Below, piece after piece: positions 48,426 through 51,381 of a DNA stretch of 51,381 bases. Numbering within the stretch: position 1 is the first letter of the stretch; the number at the start of each line of letters is the position of its first letter. The position numbers and the translations under genes are program-made. The notes below the pieces were generated by a model. The model was not told the origin of the DNA. It ran no database searches and saw nothing but the letters and a program-made list of their open reading frames with translations. This DNA is from Thermoanaerobaculia bacterium (GTDB taxonomy: Bacteria > Acidobacteriota > Thermoanaerobaculia > Multivoradales > JAHEKO01). Location of the stretch: the NCBI GenBank assembly GCA_947259925.1, contig CAMYOG010000035.1:1-51381 (forward strand). The letters run 5' to 3'.

Positions 48426-49628
48426 TTGCGCAACCGAAGAGTCGACCGCGATTCGGTCCTCTTCTGGCCCTACGTCCTCCACCTCTGGACGATCTTCGGG
48501 CTGGCGATCTCCAACGCCCTGCTCGGGGTGGCGGTGCTGGTGGCGCCGTTCGCGGTGCGCCTGCGCGAAGTTCGCTGGGAGCGCCTGCGACCCCTGCTGG
48601 CGCCGCTCGTGCTCTACGTTCTCTTCCTGCTGACGTCGATCGCGGCGTCCCATGATCCGCGGGTCAGCTGGCTCGCCAGCCGCGAGATCTTCTCGCTCGC
48701 GACCCTGGCGCTCGGACTCGTCGCCCTCCGCGACGAGCGGCGCCTGCGGCTGGCGGTCGACGGGCTGGTGGTGCTGGCGGCACTCCTGTCGGTGTGGGGG
48801 CTGGCGCAGTTCCTCGATGGCGCCGGCGGACTCGACTGGCGGATCCGGGGGCCGTTCTCGCACTACATGACCTTCGCCGGCGTCCTGTTGATGGCCGACC
48901 TGATTCTGGTCGCCCAGCTGACCTCGCGCCGCTACGGCCGGTGGGGTTGGCGGTGGCTGGTGCTGATCCTGGTCAACGCAGCGCTGGTCGGCAGCCTGAC
49001 GCGCTCGGCCTGGGTCGCCCTGATCGTGGCGCTGGTGGTCCTCTTCCTGCTCCGGGCTCCGCGATTCCTGCTCGTCCTGGCGCCGGCGGCCGTGGTGGTT
49101 CTGCTGGTCTCGCCGGCGGCCGTGCAGGAGCGAGCTCTGTCGATCTTCAGCTTGCGCAACATCACCAACTACGACCGCGTGTGCATGTTCGAAGCCGGGC
49201 TCCACATGGTGAGGGAGCGACCACTCTTCGGCCACGGGCCAGGGATGGCCGAAGTCCGCTATCCGATCTACCGTCATCCGACCGCGCCCCGGCACCGGGT
49301 CGAGCACCTGCACAACACCTACATCCAGCTCGCGGCGGAGCGCGGGCTGCTGTCGCTCGGCGCCTACCTCTGGCTGATCGGCGGCACGCTGATGCTCGGC
49401 TATCGGGGCCTGAGGCGTGAGCTCCGGGCGGGCAACGGGCGAGCCGATCTCTGGCTGGGTGCCTTCACCGCCCTCGTGGCGTTCAGTCTGGCCGGCCTGT
49501 TCGAGGACAACTGGCGGGATACCGAGGTCCAGCGAGTCGCCCTGTTCGTCATCGCGCTCCCTTATTGCCTGCGCGCTGGCGAGCTCGAGCGCAGCGAGCG
49601 TCAGGGCGCCGATCCGGCCGCCCCGTGA
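48426..49628 (+). CDS. O-antigen ligase/polymerase family membrane protein (Wzy_C, WaaL-like)
   Basis: A 400-aa protein with about ten membrane helices. The periplasmic loop has RERPLFGHGPGMAEVRYPIY and VEHLHNTYIQLAAERGLLS, including the conserved HLHNTY-Q that carries the ligase His. It joins polymerised O-antigen to lipid A-core, or polymerises repeat units; the family does not separate these. The start is uncertain: the frame extends to TTG 48360, but TTG 48426 is near AGGTCAGG and gives a short cytoplasmic N-terminus. The 202-nt gap upstream has no gene. Confidence 0.83.
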   Translation: MRNRRVDRDSVLFWPYVLHLWTIFGLAISNALLGVAVLVAPFAVRLREVRWERLRPLLAPLVLYVLFLLTSIAASHDPRVSWLASREIFSLATLALGLVALRDERRLRLAVDGLVVLAALLSVWGLAQFLDGAGGLDWRIRGPFSHYMTFAGVLLMADLILVAQLTSRRYGRWGWRWLVLILVNAALVGSLTRSAWVALIVALVVLFLLRAPRFLLVLAPAAVVVLLVSPAAVQERALSIFSLRNITNYDRVCMFEAGLHMVRERPLFGHGPGMAEVRYPIYRHPTAPRHRVEHLHNTYIQLAAERGLLSLGAYLWLIGGTLMLGYRGLRRELRAGNGRADLWLGAFTALVAFSLAGLFEDNWRDTEVQRVALFVIALPYCLRAGELERSERQGADPAAP

Positions 49629-49655
49629 GACAATCGTCCGACGGGCGGCCCGACC

Positions 49656-50393
49656 ATGGAGCGTCTCGACCAACTCCTCTATCGCCGTGGCTTCTTCGCC
49701 TCGCGCGAGCAGGCTCGCCGAGCCGTGATGGCGGGTCTGGTGGAGGTCGAGGGCCGGCTGATCGACAAGCCGGGTAACTCGGTGCCCGAGAACGCCGAGT
49801 TGGCGGTCAAGGGGCCGGCCGAGCCCTACGTCTCGCGCGCGGGTCGCAAGCTGGCCGCCGCCCTGGATCACTTCCGGCTCGACCCGAGCGGCACCGTCTG
49901 CCTCGACGTAGGCGCTTCCACCGGCGGCTTCACCGACTGCTTGCTCGAGCGTGGCGCCCGCCGCGTCTATGCCGTCGACGTCGGCTACGGACAGCTCGAC
50001 TACGGCCTACGCCGGGATCCCAGGGTGGTGGTCATGGAGCGCGTCAACGCCCGCAACCTGGAGCCGACCGCGATCCCAGAGCGCTGTGACCTGATCGTCG
50101 TCGACGTCTCGTTCATCTCGCTTCTGAAGGTGGTTCCGGCGCTGCTCCCGTTTCTGGCTCCCCGGGGGCATCTCCTGCCGATGATCAAGCCGCAGTTCGA
50201 GGCGGGTAGGGAGCTGGTCGGCAAGGGGGGCATCGTGCGCGACGCGACCGTCCGGCAGCAGGTAGTAGAAGAGACCGCCGCGGCCATCGCCGATCTCGGT
50301 CTCGAGCTCATGGGGCTCTACGACTCGCCGGTCCCCGGCGTGCGTGGCAACCGTGAGAGCTTCGCGCTGTTCGCGCTCGGGGGTGCGACGTGA
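49656..50393 (+). CDS. tlyA: TlyA-family rRNA 2'-O-methyltransferase
   Basis: A 245-aa protein with an N-terminal S4 RNA-binding domain (MERLDQLLYRRGFFASREQA to about residue 60) and an FtsJ/RrmJ-like methyltransferase domain: SRAGRKLAAALD, CLDVGASTGGFTDCLLERGA, VDVSFISLLKVVP and MIKPQFEAGRE. These supply the K-D-K-E catalytic set. In mycobacteria TlyA methylates 16S and 23S rRNA. Its stop codon overlaps the start of nadK by 4 nt. Confidence 0.95.
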   Translation: MERLDQLLYRRGFFASREQARRAVMAGLVEVEGRLIDKPGNSVPENAELAVKGPAEPYVSRAGRKLAAALDHFRLDPSGTVCLDVGASTGGFTDCLLERGARRVYAVDVGYGQLDYGLRRDPRVVVMERVNARNLEPTAIPERCDLIVVDVSFISLLKVVPALLPFLAPRGHLLPMIKPQFEAGRELVGKGGIVRDATVRQQVVEETAAAIADLGLELMGLYDSPVPGVRGNRESFALFALGGAT

Positions 50394-51247
50394 GCGCTCC
50401 CTTCCGGACGGTCGGCGTGGTGGCGAAGTCGGACAGCGCCGAGGCCATCGAGACCGCACACGAGCTGACCGACTGGCTCCTCCGGCGCGATATCAGCGTC
50501 GCCCTCCAGCCCGAGGTCGCCAGCGGTCATCCGGAGGCCCAGGCGTGCGCGGTCTTCGACTTCACCGCGAGCTACGATCTGGTCGTCGTGCTCGGCGGCG
50601 ACGGCACGCTCCTTTCGGTCGCGCGGACGGTCGCCAGCGGCATTCCGATCCTGGGCGTCAACCTCGGCACCCTCGGCTTCCTGACCGAGGTGGGTCGGAC
50701 CGAGCTCTACCCGAGCCTGGTCGAGATTCTCGCGGGCCGCTTCGCTATCGAGCAGCGGACCCTGCTCAGGGTCGAGCTCGAGCGCTCCGGCGGCGAGCAG
50801 CTCACCTACCGGATCCTCAACGATGCGGTCATCGCCAAGAGCGCGCTGTCGCGCATCATCCAGCTGACGCTGCGAGTGGACGGACGGCTGGTCACCTCGA
50901 ATCGCTCCGACGGGCTGATCATCTCGACTCCGACCGGCTCGACCGCCTACAACCTCTCCGCCGGCGGGCCGATCGTCAATCCGCTCCTGCCGGTCGTGGT
51001 GCTGACGCCGATCTGCCCGCACACGTTCTCGTTGCGACCGATCGTGGTCCCCGACGCGAGCATCGTCGAGGTGATCCTCGAGTCCGAGAAGGAAGAGGTC
51101 TACCTGACTCTCGACGGCCAGGAGGGCTCCCTGATCGCCGCCGGTGACCGGGTCCGCGTGACCCGCTCGGACGAGCAGGCGCACCTGGTGAAAGTGAGTG
51201 GGCGGACGTTTTATCACTCGTTGCGCGGCAAGCTCCACTGGGGCTGA
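50390..51247 (+). CDS. nadK: NAD kinase
   Basis: A 285-aa enzyme that phosphorylates NAD to NADP. The GGDGT motif is at residues 69-73 (VVVLGGDGTLLS), followed by GVNLGTLGFLTE, LNDAVI and STPTGSTAYNLSAGGPIV. The GTG start overlaps the tlyA stop, a common tlyA-nadK pairing. A long palindrome begins 9 nt after its stop codon. Confidence 0.97.
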   Translation: MSAPFRTVGVVAKSDSAEAIETAHELTDWLLRRDISVALQPEVASGHPEAQACAVFDFTASYDLVVVLGGDGTLLSVARTVASGIPILGVNLGTLGFLTEVGRTELYPSLVEILAGRFAIEQRTLLRVELERSGGEQLTYRILNDAVIAKSALSRIIQLTLRVDGRLVTSNRSDGLIISTPTGSTAYNLSAGGPIVNPLLPVVVLTPICPHTFSLRPIVVPDASIVEVILESEKEEVYLTLDGQEGSLIAAGDRVRVTRSDEQAHLVKVSGRTFYHSLRGKLHWG

Positions 51248-51255
51248 TTTGCTCG

Positions 51256-51381
51256 AGTGCCGGGGCTGGAGCACGTCATCTCGGCTCGTCCTCGCGGACT
51301 CGCGGCCTGCGGCGTACACGCGTACGCCTCGGCCACTCGCCGCTGCGGTGAGCCGATCTGACGCACTCCAGCCCCGGCACT
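51256..51381. repeat. 126-nt palindromic element, copy 2 (may extend past the window)
   Basis: The outer 16 nt (AGTGCCGGGGCTGGAG) are repeated perfectly inverted at the window end. The centre is near GCGTACACGCGTACGC. The inner 85 or so nt align, as reverse complement, with the core of the element at 39018-39137, while the outer arms differ. It follows nadK directly and could terminate that operon. Confidence 0.85.

Noticed and set aside
1..51381. CRISPR arrays, prophage genes or transposase genes
   Set aside because: None found: no regularly spaced direct repeats and no integrase, capsid or DDE/Y1 transposase motifs in any reading frame examined.

Overview
The window is GC-rich bacterial chromosome from a Gram-negative organism: there are lipoproteins, a TonB-type receptor start, an O-antigen ligase and a PagL-like outer-membrane protein. 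The best guess is Acidobacteriota, possibly a Thermoanaerobaculia-like lineage. This rests on two tandem proteins of the 'VWFA-related Acidobacterial domain' type, a CRTAC1-type FG-GAP/ASPIC-UnbV protein, and many secreted TPR proteins. No phage, plasmid, CRISPR or intact transposase gene was seen. All names come from motif recognition in the translations; no database search was run.

Layout. (1) 1-12490: a truncated TonB-type receptor on the minus strand, then plus-strand secreted proteins: a transglutaminase-like/TPR lipoprotein, two tandem VWFA proteins, a sulfatase-like/TPR lipoprotein, a CRTAC1-type protein and a 655-aa TPR protein. (2) 12487-12955: a good sigma70-type promoter and two nearly identical tRNA-Val genes (GAC and CAC) interleaved with inverted repeats. 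(3) 13007-24322: a translation/RNA block (thrS, rpmI, rplT, pheS, pheT, a small coiled-coil gene, zapA, a probable 6S RNA, rny, ymdB-like). It is interrupted after thrS by two minus-strand genes, and infC is not where it is usually found. PheT lacks the EMAP-like tRNA-binding domain. (4) 24309-31711: a WaaE-like glycosyltransferase, a TPR protein, a GH38 alpha-mannosidase, a PagL-like lipid A deacylase and glucose-1-phosphate cytidylyltransferase. (5) 32083-49628: a cell-surface polysaccharide region with a LamG-like lipoprotein, MBOAT acyltransferase and AlgJ/AlgX-like protein; two more sulfatase-fold lipoproteins; two GT-C membrane glycosyltransferases; a hexapeptide acyltransferase; a sugar C-methyltransferase; CDP-glucose 4,6-dehydratase; a Trm112-like protein; and an O-antigen ligase. 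(6) 49656-51247: tlyA and nadK.

Working together. Regions 4 and 5 read as synthesis and decoration of lipopolysaccharide or another surface glycan. They cover CDP-deoxysugar synthesis and C-methylation, sugar transfer, O-acetylation, ligation to lipid A-core, and periplasmic transfer or hydrolysis by sulfatase-fold lipoproteins that carry Thr where sulfatases carry the formylglycine residue.

The most unusual non-coding content is a set of intergenic palindromes. Two copies (39018-39137 and 51256-51381) share a core of about 85 nt but have different outer arms, each still perfectly self-complementary. A second recurring pattern is a -10-like hexamer ending 6-8 nt before the start codon of several first genes, which suggests leaderless transcripts.
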